This document shows, piece by piece, positions 1 to 7,422 of a stretch of DNA of 64,000 bases. The first letter of the stretch is position 1; each line of letters begins with the position of its first letter. The notes under the pieces were generated by a model, which saw only the letters and a program-made list of their open reading frames with translations, did no database searches and was not told where the DNA came from. The position numbers and the translations under genes are program-made. Origin of the DNA: Bradyrhizobium sp. WSM3983 (lineage in GTDB: Bacteria; Pseudomonadota; Alphaproteobacteria; Rhizobiales; Xanthobacteraceae); contig NZ_AXAY01000005.1 of NCBI RefSeq assembly GCF_000473045.1, forward strand, positions 1 through 64,000, read 5' to 3'.

Positions 1-60
1 TGAGCTGCTGCCGGTTTGATGGACACCAAGATTGGGTGTTTCATGAAGCCGGAGGTTGTC

Positions 61-351
61 ATGCAGAGACGGAAGTTCAGTCGAGAGTTCAAGGTTGAGG
101 CGGTCAAGCTTGTCAGGGAGCGCGGGGTGTCGGTGGCGCAAGCGGGCCGAGACCTGGGCGTGCATGAGAACGTGCTGCGCAAATGGGTGAAGGAGTTCGG
201 CTCCGACCCTGTGCAGGCCTTCCCCGGCCACGGGCAGATGAAGCCTGAGCAATTGGAAATCGAGCGGCTGCGGCGCGAGGTCACCAAGCTGAAGGCAGAG
301 CGGGACATCCTAAAAAAGGCCGCTGCCTACTTCGCGAAGGAAGCGACATGA
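61..351 (+). CDS. IS3-family transposase OrfA (helix-turn-helix)
   Basis: A 96-residue protein starting at the ATG at 61, which has a good GGAGG five bases upstream; an in-frame ATG at 16 has no comparable site and overlaps the terminal repeat. The start (RRKFSREFKVEAVKL) and the segment VAQAGRDLGVHENVLRKW form the HTH_Tnp_1 DNA-binding domain. The C-terminal half (LEIERLRREVTKLKAERDIL) is a leucine-zipper-like coiled coil used for multimerisation in this family. The stop overlaps the orfB start as ATGA at 348-351. The codons CTA AAA AAG at 310-318 give a classic A AAA AAG site for -1 frameshifting; the -1 frame is open from 318 into orfB, so an OrfAB fusion is expected to be the active transposase. 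Confidence 0.93.
   Translation: MQRRKFSREFKVEAVKLVRERGVSVAQAGRDLGVHENVLRKWVKEFGSDPVQAFPGHGQMKPEQLEIERLRREVTKLKAERDILKKAAAYFAKEAT
312..318 (+). promoter_or_regulatory. A6G programmed -1 frameshift site
   Basis: The heptamer AAAAAAG is phased as A AAA AAG in the orfA frame, the standard IS3 slippery site. The -1 frame stays open from 318 to the orfB ATG at 348, so slippage makes an OrfAB fusion. Confidence 0.75.
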
Positions 352-1214
352 AGTTCGTCTTCATCGCGAAGCACCGGAATATCTGGCCGGTGGCATGGCT
401 ATGCGAAGCAATGGGCGTGTCGCGGTCGGGCTTCCATGCCTGGCTGAACCGATCGCCCAGCGCCAGATCCCGAAGCGACGAGACGGTAGGCCAGCGGATC
501 AAGGCAAGCTTCCTTGCCAGCGACCGGACCTACGGCGCACGGCGCGTCTGGAGAGACCTTCTGGCGGACGGCGTCGACTGCGGTCTGCATCGGATCGAGC
601 GGCTGATGCGCCTGCAGGCCTTACGGGCGCGGCCAAGGCGCCGGCGCCTGCCGAAGGACGAAGGCAATCGCCAGATAGCGAACGTGCCGGCGAATCTTCT
701 GGATCGTCAGTTTGTGGCCGAGCGGCCGAACCAGAAGTGGATCGCCGACTTCACCTACATCTGGACCGCCGAGGGCTGGCTCTATGTGTCGGCCGTGATC
801 GACCTATTCTCGCGCCGGGTGGTCGGCTGGTCGATGAGCGCCAGCATGACAGCTCAGTTGGTTGCGGACGGCCTTCTGATGGCCATCTGGCGGCGCGGCA
901 AGCCGGATGCCTTGATGCATCATTCCGATCGCGGCAGCCAATACGTCAGCGAACAGTTCCAGCGCTTGATGGCTGACAGCGGCATCGTTTGCAGCATGAG
1001 CCGGTCCGGCAATGTGTGGGACAACGCCGCGATGGAGAGCTTCTTCTCGTCGTTGAAGACCGAGCGCACCGAGCGCAAGACCTATCGAACCAGGAACGAG
1101 GCAAGAGCAGATGTGTTCGACTACATCGAGCGGTTCTATAACGCCGTCCGGCGTCATTCGACGATCGGATACCTCAGCCCTGTTGAGTTCGAGCGCAAGG
1201 TGGGATTAGCTTAA
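348..1214 (+). CDS. IS3-family transposase OrfB (DDE catalytic subunit)
   Basis: A 288-residue catalytic domain. It has an HTH_21-type region near residues 45-95 (YGARRVWRDLL) followed by an rve integrase core. The three acidic residues are visible: D in WIADFTYIW, D in HHSDRGSQY, and E in DNAAMESFFSSLK. The C-terminal IERFYNAVRRHSTIGYLSP is typical of IS3 OrfB. Expression is probably as a frameshift fusion with OrfA rather than from its own ATG. No disruption is seen, so it should be functional. Confidence 0.93.
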   Translation: MKFVFIAKHRNIWPVAWLCEAMGVSRSGFHAWLNRSPSARSRSDETVGQRIKASFLASDRTYGARRVWRDLLADGVDCGLHRIERLMRLQALRARPRRRRLPKDEGNRQIANVPANLLDRQFVAERPNQKWIADFTYIWTAEGWLYVSAVIDLFSRRVVGWSMSASMTAQLVADGLLMAIWRRGKPDALMHHSDRGSQYVSEQFQRLMADSGIVCSMSRSGNVWDNAAMESFFSSLKTERTERKTYRTRNEARADVFDYIERFYNAVRRHSTIGYLSPVEFERKVGLA

Positions 1215-1225
1215 CCGGGTGTCCA

Positions 1226-1705
1226 TCAAACCGGCAGCAGCTCACCTTGCTCCACATAGCGATGGAAGCTGCTAAGCGACCAATCGCGCACCCGGGCGAC
1301 GAGGCCGTGCTTCACAGGATTGAAATGAATGTAGTCGATGTGTCGCTCCAGGTCCGCGTCATCGCGAATTGCGTGCTCCCAATAGCGGCGCTGCCAGATG
1401 CCCTTCTCGCGCTTGAGTAGCTTGCTTGCCGAGCGCGCTTGCGGTTCTGAGCCTCGCGAAAAGCCGCCTTTGATCAGATTCCACCGAGACGAAAAATCGA
1501 TGTCGTGGTCCGGAAGCGACCAAATGGAATGGAGATGGTCGGGCAGGATACAGATCGCGACCGTCTCGAATGGGCGGCGTTGTTGGACAGTCTGGTAAAT
1601 TCGCCTGAGGCGATCAACATGATCCACAAGCAGGGTGCTTGAACGGTCGGCGAGCACGACCGTGAAGAAGAATGTGTTACCTTTCGCTCGGCGATATTGA
1701 GGCAC
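1226..1705 (-). pseudogene. REP-associated tyrosine transposase (RAYT), 3' end cut off by the IS
   Basis: RAYT proteins are single-strand Y1-type transposases thought to move or maintain REP palindromes. The frame starts with GTG at 1703-1705. It contains the HUH-type motif in LPDHLHSIW and the catalytic tyrosine region DYIHFNPVKHG, plus the family hallmark GIWQRRYWEHAIRD. The last five codons and the stop (ELLPV, TGA) come from the IS right end, so the native C-terminal tail, roughly 15-25 residues in relatives, is lost or lies left of the window. The core catalytic residues remain, so residual activity cannot be excluded. A REP pair matching two other copies in the window lies immediately upstream. 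Confidence 0.85.
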
Positions 1706-1727
1706 TGTGACCTTCTCACCAAAGAGT

Positions 1728-1828
1728 GGTGGGCACGCTTCGCTTTGCCCACCCTACGATAGCTTGCTCGGACGATAGACTAGCGAGACGCCGTAGGGTG
1801 GGCAAAGGCGAGAAGCGTCGTGCCCACC
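1728..1828. repeat. REP pair (BIME-like) next to the RAYT gene
   Basis: Two inverted copies of a palindromic unit whose outer ends are GGTGGGCACG and CGTGCCCACC and whose inner part contains the core TTTGCCCACCCTACG or its complement. The same core recurs at 28026-28062 and 38223-38318. It fills almost all of the gap between the RAYT and LysR genes, the position expected for the cognate REPs of a RAYT. Confidence 0.85.
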
Positions 1829-1837
1829 AAAGTGTAG

Positions 1838-2773
1838 CTAACTGGTTTTGCCGCTTTTCTTCGGCTTCCGCTTGCAGGTGCCCGGCAGCATCGCGGCGAG
1901 GAAATCGCCGAGCGCTTCGACGCGCGCGGGGCGCGGGCCGCCGGGTGGGGTTACGAGATGCACGGCGCCTTCGGCCTGCTTCCAGTCTTTCAGGATCACT
2001 TCGACGGCGCCGGAGGAGATCGCATCGCCGACAATGAATTCAGGCAGCTCGGCGATGCCGAGGCCGGCGATCAGCGCGGGCATCACGGCTTCGCCATTGT
2101 TGACGCGAAGCTGGCCGCCGGGGCGGACGCTCGCCTGCTCGCCGGCGGAATTGGTGTAGTGCCAGACGTTCGGCGTGGAGAGGTAGGCGTAGCTGAAGCA
2201 TTTGTGCCCGGCGAGATGCATCGGATGCGTCGGCCGGCCGTGTGTCTTGAGGTAGGACGGCGCCGCGACGGTGAAACGCGGCATGGTGAAGAGCCGCCGC
2301 GCGATCAGCGAGGAATCCGGAAGCCGGGCGATCCGCACCGCCATGTCAAAACCCTCGCCGATGAGATCGACGGTCGCATCGCTCAGATGCAGATCGACCG
2401 AGACTTCCGGATAGGTCTCGAAAAACTCCGGCAGCAGCGGCGCCACCGCCTTGATCCCGAACGTCATCGGCACCGCGAGCCGCACCAGGCCGCGCGGCGC
2501 CACCGATTGCGCCAGCGCCTCGTTCTCCGCCGCCTCGCCGTCGACCAAGAGGCGCGTGGCACGTTCGGCGAGCTTGTGCCCGGCATCGGTCAGCGCCAGC
2601 CGGCGCGAGGTGCGATTGAACAGGCGGGCGCCGAGCCGCTCCTCCAGGCGGGTCACGGCCTTCGACACCGTGGCCTTGGACATTGTGAGCTCGCCTGCGG
2701 CCCCCGCAAACGACCGTAATTCCACGACTTTTGCGAAAATCGCGAGCGCCTCGAAATCGGGGAGTTTTGCCAC
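1838..2773 (-). CDS. LysR-family transcriptional regulator
   Basis: A 311-residue LTTR starting with GTG at 2773. The N-terminal winged HTH is clear (LRSFAGAAGELTMSKATVSKAVTRLEERLG, about residues 18-47), followed by the usual linker and effector domain starting near residue 90 (GLVRLAVPMTFG). It belongs to the group that typically sits divergent to SDR or quinone reductase genes. It is transcribed away from the SDR gene at 2889; the 115-bp gap contains a 15-bp palindrome at 2801-2815. It probably controls the SDR, pirin and wrbA genes in response to an electrophile or quinone; the inducer is unknown. The C-terminus is Lys/Arg rich. Confidence 0.88.
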   Translation of the reverse strand: MAKLPDFEALAIFAKVVELRSFAGAAGELTMSKATVSKAVTRLEERLGARLFNRTSRRLALTDAGHKLAERATRLLVDGEAAENEALAQSVAPRGLVRLAVPMTFGIKAVAPLLPEFFETYPEVSVDLHLSDATVDLIGEGFDMAVRIARLPDSSLIARRLFTMPRFTVAAPSYLKTHGRPTHPMHLAGHKCFSYAYLSTPNVWHYTNSAGEQASVRPGGQLRVNNGEAVMPALIAGLGIAELPEFIVGDAISSGAVEVILKDWKQAEGAVHLVTPPGGPRPARVEALGDFLAAMLPGTCKRKPKKSGKTS

Positions 2774-2800
2774 GGCAACCGTCCAATCAGGATATTTAAG

Positions 2801-2815
2801 GAAACAATGTGTTTC
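2801..2815. promoter_or_regulatory. Candidate LysR operator in the divergent promoter
   Basis: The sequence GAAACAATGTGTTTC is a perfect inverted repeat (6-bp arms, 3-bp spacer) in the gap between the LysR gene at 2773 and the SDR start at 2889. LTTR regulators usually bind such dyads between divergent genes. Assignment is by position and symmetry only. Confidence 0.45.
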
Positions 2816-2888
2816 GACAGTTTCTATTTCTATACCACAGACGGACGCTTATCCAAGGTCATCAGACATTCAGGACTGGAGAAATCCA

Positions 2889-3641
2889 ATGACCAAGAAG
2901 CTCTCAGGCAAGGTTGCCCTCGTCACCGGCGGCTCGCGCGGCATCGGTGCGGCCTCAGCCCGCGCTCTGGCCGACGAAGGCGCGGACGTCGCCATCAGCT
3001 ACGTCGCCTCGCCCGAAAAGGCCGAAGCCGTCGTCAACGAATTGAAAGCCCGCGGCGTCAAGGCCCGCGCCTTCAGGGCGGACCAGGCCTCGGCCAGGGA
3101 CGTGACGAACCTCGTCAACGACGTCGCCAGGGAATTCGGCCATCTTGACATTCTCGTCAACAACGCCGGCGTCGCCAATGGCGGCGCGATCGACGACGCC
3201 AACGCCGACACGGCCGCGCTGGAGCGGCAGGACCAGGTCAACGTGCATGGCGTGATCGCGGCGATCCGCGCCGCCTCGCAATTGATGGGTGAAGGCGGAC
3301 GCATCGTCACCGTCGGCTCGATGCTCGCGGACCGCGCCTCGTTCCCGGGTCTTGCCGACTATGTCGCCACCAAGTCGGCCGTGGTCGGCTACACCAAGGG
3401 CGCGGCGCGCGACCTCGGCCCGCGCGGCATCACCGTCAACGTGGTGCAGCCCGGCTCGATCGACACCGACATGAACCCGAAGGACGGCGGCGAGTTCGCC
3501 GAGACGCAGCGCAAGCAGCACGCGCTGCAGCGCTTCGGACGGCCCGAGGAAGTCGCCGCCGGCGTCGTTTTCCTCGCCAGCCCGGAAGCCTCCTTCGTCA
3601 CCGGCACCGTGCTCAATGTCGACGGAGGGTTTGGCGCATAA
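2889..3641 (+). CDS. SDR-family oxidoreductase (FabG-like)
   Basis: A 250-residue classical short-chain dehydrogenase. It has the cofactor motif TGGSRGIG near residue 13, NNAG near residue 90, the catalytic serine in VGSMLADRAS, and the Tyr/Lys pair in YVATK. The C-terminal LNVDGGFGA ending is typical. The start is the ATG at 2889. It is probably an NADP(H)-dependent reductase of a carbonyl or quinone compound. It is the first gene after the divergent LysR regulator and is followed 37 bp later by the pirin gene, so the two are likely co-transcribed. The substrate cannot be told from sequence. Confidence 0.9.
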   Translation: MTKKLSGKVALVTGGSRGIGAASARALADEGADVAISYVASPEKAEAVVNELKARGVKARAFRADQASARDVTNLVNDVAREFGHLDILVNNAGVANGGAIDDANADTAALERQDQVNVHGVIAAIRAASQLMGEGGRIVTVGSMLADRASFPGLADYVATKSAVVGYTKGAARDLGPRGITVNVVQPGSIDTDMNPKDGGEFAETQRKQHALQRFGRPEEVAAGVVFLASPEASFVTGTVLNVDGGFGA

Positions 3642-3678
3642 CGCCAAATCCTTCCCCTCCAATCAGGTCACCACTTCC

Positions 3679-4377
3679 ATGATCGAACTCAGACCTTTCA
3701 ACAAGCTCGGCGGCGCCGACCACGGCTGGCTCAATGCCAAGCATCATTTCTCCTTCGGAAGCCACTACGACCCGAACAACATGGGTCACGGATCCTTGCG
3801 GGTGTGGAATGACGACGAGATCGCGCCAAACACCGGCTTTCCCGCGCATCCCCACGCCAACATGGAAATCATCACCTATGTGCGCGAGGGCGCGATCACC
3901 CATCAGGACAGCCTTGGCAACGAGGGCCGCACTGAAGCGGGCGACGTGCAGGTGATGAGTGCCGGCAGCGGCATCCGCCACTCCGAGTACAATCTCGAGC
4001 CGACGCAGACCCGGATCTTCCAGATCTGGATCGAGCCGACCGCGCGCGGGGGACAACCGACCTGGGGCTCCAAGCCGTTCCCGAAGTCGGATCGCTCCGG
4101 CAAGCTCGTGACGATTGCGAGCGGTATCGAGGGCGACACCGACGCGCTGCCGATCCGCGCCGATGCGCGGGTGCTCGCCACCACGCTGAAGGCCGGCGAG
4201 AGCGCCGAGTACGAGCCCGAGAGGACGCGGCACCTCTACCTGGTGCCCGCGGCAGGCGCGGTCGAGATCAACGGCGTGCGGGTCAACGCCCGCGACGGCG
4301 CCGCGATCCGCGACGAGGCCAGGCTGAAGATCACGGCGCTCGAAGACTCCGAGTTCGTGCTGGTCGACGCGGTCTAG
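3679..4377 (+). CDS. Pirin-family protein (YhhW type, bicupin)
   Basis: A 232-residue pirin. The metal-binding cupin residues are present in HPHANMEIITY, the following THQD segment and SGIRHSEYN, with the characteristic IFQIWIEP. Members of this branch (E. coli YhhW) can oxidise quercetin in vitro, but the physiological role is often unknown. I chose the ATG at 3679 because homology begins there (MIELRPFNKLG). Its place between an SDR and wrbA suggests a shared role in handling quinones or flavonoids, which would suit a plant-associated bacterium; this is inference. Two strong hairpins follow it before wrbA. Confidence 0.88.
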   Translation: MIELRPFNKLGGADHGWLNAKHHFSFGSHYDPNNMGHGSLRVWNDDEIAPNTGFPAHPHANMEIITYVREGAITHQDSLGNEGRTEAGDVQVMSAGSGIRHSEYNLEPTQTRIFQIWIEPTARGGQPTWGSKPFPKSDRSGKLVTIASGIEGDTDALPIRADARVLATTLKAGESAEYEPERTRHLYLVPAAGAVEINGVRVNARDGAAIRDEARLKITALEDSEFVLVDAV

Positions 4378-4392
4378 CAACGCTCTCCGCCC

Positions 4393-4413
4393 TGGCCGGG
4401 ATTCTCCCGGCCA
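4393..4413. terminator. Hairpin after the pirin gene
   Basis: A perfect 9-bp stem, TGGCCGGGA and its complement TCCCGGCCA, around a 3-base loop, 16 bp past the pirin stop codon. There is no T-run, so it could be an intrinsic-like terminator or an mRNA-stabilising hairpin. Confidence 0.45.
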
Positions 4414-4446
4414 TCCATGCCCTTCCACACGGAAACAAGAACACGG

Positions 4447-4490
4447 ATGCCCGGGACATCTAGCGCGAAGACGCGCTTCTGCCCGGGCAT
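4447..4490. repeat. Extragenic palindrome between pirin and wrbA
   Basis: Inverted arms ATGCCCGGG and CCCGGGCAT enclose an inner GCGCG...CGCGC stem. It resembles the extragenic palindromes elsewhere in the window and may act as a hairpin in the transcript before wrbA. Confidence 0.5.
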
Positions 4491-4536
4491 GACGATCCCA
4501 ACAACCAGCAATCAAACCAACCCAACGGAGACCACC

Positions 4537-5136
4537 ATGACCAAAGTTCTCGTCCTCTATTATTCCGCCTATGGCCACATCGAAGCGATGGCGAACGCCG
4601 TTGCTGAAGGCGCGCGCGAAGCCGGCGCCACCGTCGACATCAAGCGCGTGCCCGAACTGGTGCCGGCCGAGGTCGCAAAGGCTTCCTATTACAAGGTCGA
4701 TCAGGCCGCCCCTGTCGCCAAGATCGAGGATCTCGCCAATTACGACGCGATCATCGTCGGCACCGGCACCCGTTTCGGCCGCATGGCCTCGCAGATGGCG
4801 AACTTTCTGGACCAGGCCGGCGGGCTGTGGGCCAAGGGCGCGCTGCATGGCAAGGTCGGCGGCGCCTTCACGGCCAGCGCGACCCAGCATGGCGGCCAGG
4901 AGACGACGCTGTTCTCGATCATCACCAACCTCCTGCATTTCGGCATGGTGGTCGTCGGCATGAACTATGGCTTTGCCGGCCAGATGAAGCTCGACGAGGT
5001 CACCGGCGGTGCGCCCTACGGCGCCACCACGATCACCGGCGGCGACGGCAGCCGCCAGCCCAGCGCCAACGAGCTCGCCGGCGCGCGCTATCAGGGACGC
5101 CAGATCGCGGAGACCGCAAAAAAGCTGCACGGTTAA
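4537..5136 (+). CDS. wrbA: NAD(P)H:quinone oxidoreductase WrbA
   Basis: A 199-residue flavodoxin-fold protein of the length usual for WrbA. The FMN phosphate loop is [14 protein letters not shown] near residue 5, with [13 protein letters not shown] near residue 75 and the strongly conserved TQHGGQETT near residue 116. It reduces quinones by two electrons using NAD(P)H and works as a tetramer in known members. The start is the ATG at 4537 after CGGAG. It lies downstream of the SDR and pirin genes on the same strand, and ends before a long hairpin at 5176-5204. Confidence 0.95.
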   Translation: MTKVLVLYYSAYGHIEAMANAVAEGAREAGATVDIKRVPELVPAEVAKASYYKVDQAAPVAKIEDLANYDAIIVGTGTRFGRMASQMANFLDQAGGLWAKGALHGKVGGAFTASATQHGGQETTLFSIITNLLHFGMVVVGMNYGFAGQMKLDEVTGGAPYGATTITGGDGSRQPSANELAGARYQGRQIAETAKKLHG

Positions 5137-5175
5137 GCCTGGGCCTCTCGACAAGCCGCATGGCAGATGCGACGC

Positions 5176-5204
5176 GGGCGGCATTCTCTCGAGGAATGCC
5201 GCCC
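5176..5204. terminator. Bidirectional terminator between wrbA and the methyltransferase gene
   Basis: A perfect 11-bp stem (GGGCGGCATTC and its complement) with a 7-base loop sits between two convergent genes that end at 5136 and 5236. Position and stability favour a shared terminator. Confidence 0.6.
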
Positions 5205-5235
5205 CATCTGCGCCGGCTGCGCGGGATCTTGAGTA

Positions 5236-6120
5236 TCAGGCCTGCGTGATGTCCGCGTGCGGCGGGATGCTGACCGCCGGCGCAGATGCGGGCGCCGATG
5301 AAAGCCACCAGCCGTCGCCGGAAAACCAGCAGGTGTCGTCGGGCGCGTCCCCTCGCCGCAACGACTGCACGCTCTCCCATCCCTTTGCGAACGCCTCGGC
5401 CAGTCGCCGGCCGGCCTCCGCATCCTGAAGTCCGGCGCAGCCGATGAATTGGGCGCGGCCCAGGAATTTCGCCGGCCAAGCCGTGCCCTGTTCCGGGCGC
5501 GTGATCATCAGCATGCCGCCGTGCACGCCCTCCGGCGCCAGCGGAAACACCAGCCGGCCGCCGGGGCGTAACGCCGCGAGCCATTCCGTGGCCGGCTGCG
5601 CCGCGCCCGCACAGACATAAATCACGTCGACATCAGGCAGATCGGACGCAATGCCCGAGCGCTCGCGCAGTTCAATTGTGGCGATGTCTTTCAAATTCCC
5701 GCGCGCGAGCCCCGCCAGGCGTTCGTCGATCTCATAGGCATAGACCCGGCCATTGGGACCGGCGAGCTCGGCGAGAACGGCGGTGTAATAGCCGGTGCCC
5801 GCGCCGATCTGCAGCACGGTCTCGCCTTCCCTGACGCCGGCGCCACTGAGCCAATAGGCGTGCGCGCCGGGCATGCCGATGTTGAGGCCGCGCACCGAAT
5901 CCAGCGCCAAAAGTGCGTTCTGATAGAGAAAGGCGGGATCATCGTCGGGCGTCACGACATAAGGATGGCCACCCAAGGAGATCGACCACGGCCCGGGTCC
6001 GGCGAAGGGCTCGCGTCTCACCTTGCGAAACGCCTGCTCGATGCGGGGGTCCGTGGTCTTGGCGGCAGCGCAGATCAACTGCGCATAGAATGCGCGAAAT
6101 TTGTCCGAATGATCGTCCAT
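5236..6120 (-). CDS. PCMT-like SAM-dependent methyltransferase
   Basis: A 294-residue protein related to protein-L-isoaspartate O-methyltransferases. SAM motif I is clear (VLQIGAGTGYYTAVLA, about residue 97), followed by VYAYEID and the proline-free strand VDVIYVCAGA. The ATG at 6120 is chosen because it has a strong GAGGAGG just upstream. It is longer than canonical Pcm (about 210 residues) and the substrate-binding start differs (DPAFLYQNALLALD), so the true substrate may not be isoaspartyl protein. It converges with wrbA across a terminator hairpin. Confidence 0.8.
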   Translation of the reverse strand: MDDHSDKFRAFYAQLICAAAKTTDPRIEQAFRKVRREPFAGPGPWSISLGGHPYVVTPDDDPAFLYQNALLALDSVRGLNIGMPGAHAYWLSGAGVREGETVLQIGAGTGYYTAVLAELAGPNGRVYAYEIDERLAGLARGNLKDIATIELRERSGIASDLPDVDVIYVCAGAAQPATEWLAALRPGGRLVFPLAPEGVHGGMLMITRPEQGTAWPAKFLGRAQFIGCAGLQDAEAGRRLAEAFAKGWESVQSLRRGDAPDDTCWFSGDGWWLSSAPASAPAVSIPPHADITQA

Positions 6121-6196
6121 GTCGCCTCCTCGCGGCGACGATAGCACAATCATTGCGATATTAGAGTGACCCAGCAACCCGCGAGCGTGGACCGCT

Positions 6197-7354
6197 CTAA
6201 CGCGTGCCCTTGCCCATCACCCTCGCCGCGAAGGCAGAGAGCCTCGGATGGCGGCGCAAGCCCTGGGCGGCATGGTCGCGCAGCATATAAGGCACCCCGC
6301 GCCAGGACAGCGCGACGCTGACGTCGGTCAGCGGCACCCGCTCGGCGCCGAAGCGGCGCTTGTAATCGTGATTGCCGATGCTGAGATCGAAGCGCCGCAC
6401 GCCCTGCGCATGCAGCGCCGCCATGGTGCGCTCGGTCACGAGCAGCCCGGGCGAGCAATTCGCCCACGACTTGCCGGCATGGCCGATGCGCAGCAAATAA
6501 TAGGTCGCGCCGTATCTGACGCCAAACGTGGTCGCGACAATGCCCTCGTCGCAGACGAGCGCCGAAACCACCGCATAGCCTTCCGTAACCCCCTGCCGAG
6601 CCACCTCGCGATAGAAGTCGGCATGAGCCTCGTCGTTGAGGACGAACCTCGCGCCGAGCTGCTGCATGCGCTCCTGCTGCTGGACGTCCATCACGTCAAG
6701 AAGCTCGTGCGCGCGAATAACGTCGCTGGCGATCTCGAACCGCGCGCCGCCGTGACGGCTGAACACGCGCCAGCATCGCGGCATCTGCATGCGCTTGATC
6801 GACGCCTGATAGTCCGCATATTCGTCGCCGGTCAGCACGAGATTGCCGTTGAGCGAACACGAGCCGAGCCGACCGAGCGACACCAGCGGGTTCGGCTTCG
6901 CCCCGACATAGGCCGGCAACTTCTTCAGGCGCAGCAGGTCGAAGCCATCAGGCAAGGCGCGCAACGCGTCCACGAACGCCGCGCTGATCGCTTGCGCGCC
7001 GGCCGCATCGAAACTCGCGTCGCAAGCCAGGATCGGGGCGTTGTTGTCGGAGACACCGAGATCGGCAAACTCGACGACGCGGATGCCGCGCCTGACGTGG
7101 CTGAACATCGGCACCATCGCGATGTCCTTGCCGCTCGTCGTATCGGCGATGACAGCGATCAGCGGCGCGACGCCGTGAAAGGCCTCGTACCAGGCACCTA
7201 ACCAGTAACCATGCTGGAATGCGGTGCGATGGCCGGCGTTCAGGCGCAATGCGGCCTGTCGCCAGTCACGCATGAAATCGACTGAGATTCCCGACGTGCT
7301 GGACACCCGGCCATCTAGTTGTTCGACGCTGAGAAACGCCATTTGCGGGGGCAT
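6197..7354 (-). CDS. CelD/BcsL-like GNAT acyltransferase
   Basis: A 385-residue protein of the Acetyltransf_6 (CelD) group found in polysaccharide loci. The N-terminal part contains WYEAFHGVAPLIAVIAD; the C-terminal GNAT half contains EGYAVVSALVCDEGIVATTFGVRYGATYYLL and ends with the typical FDLSIGNHDYKRRFGAE (about residues 325-345). Such proteins probably acylate sugars or lipid-linked intermediates of exopolysaccharide. It lies at the left end of the polysaccharide cluster and is followed upstream by the ligase-like gene on the same strand. The donor and acceptor are not known. Confidence 0.8.
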   Translation of the reverse strand: MPPQMAFLSVEQLDGRVSSTSGISVDFMRDWRQAALRLNAGHRTAFQHGYWLGAWYEAFHGVAPLIAVIADTTSGKDIAMVPMFSHVRRGIRVVEFADLGVSDNNAPILACDASFDAAGAQAISAAFVDALRALPDGFDLLRLKKLPAYVGAKPNPLVSLGRLGSCSLNGNLVLTGDEYADYQASIKRMQMPRCWRVFSRHGGARFEIASDVIRAHELLDVMDVQQQERMQQLGARFVLNDEAHADFYREVARQGVTEGYAVVSALVCDEGIVATTFGVRYGATYYLLRIGHAGKSWANCSPGLLVTERTMAALHAQGVRRFDLSIGNHDYKRRFGAERVPLTDVSVALSWRGVPYMLRDHAAQGLRRHPRLSAFAARVMGKGTR

Positions 7355-7422
7355 ACAGTTACTGAACGTGTCCAGATAGATTATGTTTTGTCGCAGACCA
7401 CAAGTTACGTCGCTGCTTATCG

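Larger units (their letters stand above)
1..1244 (+). mobile_element. Complete IS3-family insertion sequence
   Basis: The element is bounded by perfect 27-bp terminal inverted repeats at 1-27 and 1218-1244, beginning TGAGCTGCTGCC and ending in the complement, with the TG...CA tips usual for IS3 elements. It holds two overlapping reading frames, orfA and orfB, joined by an A6G slippery heptamer at 312-318, the standard IS3 layout. Length is 1244 bp. The first base of the window coincides with the first base of the element, so the left target-site duplication cannot be seen. The right end lies inside a RAYT gene and supplies its stop codon. Both frames and both ends are intact, so it may still be active. 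Confidence 0.93.
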
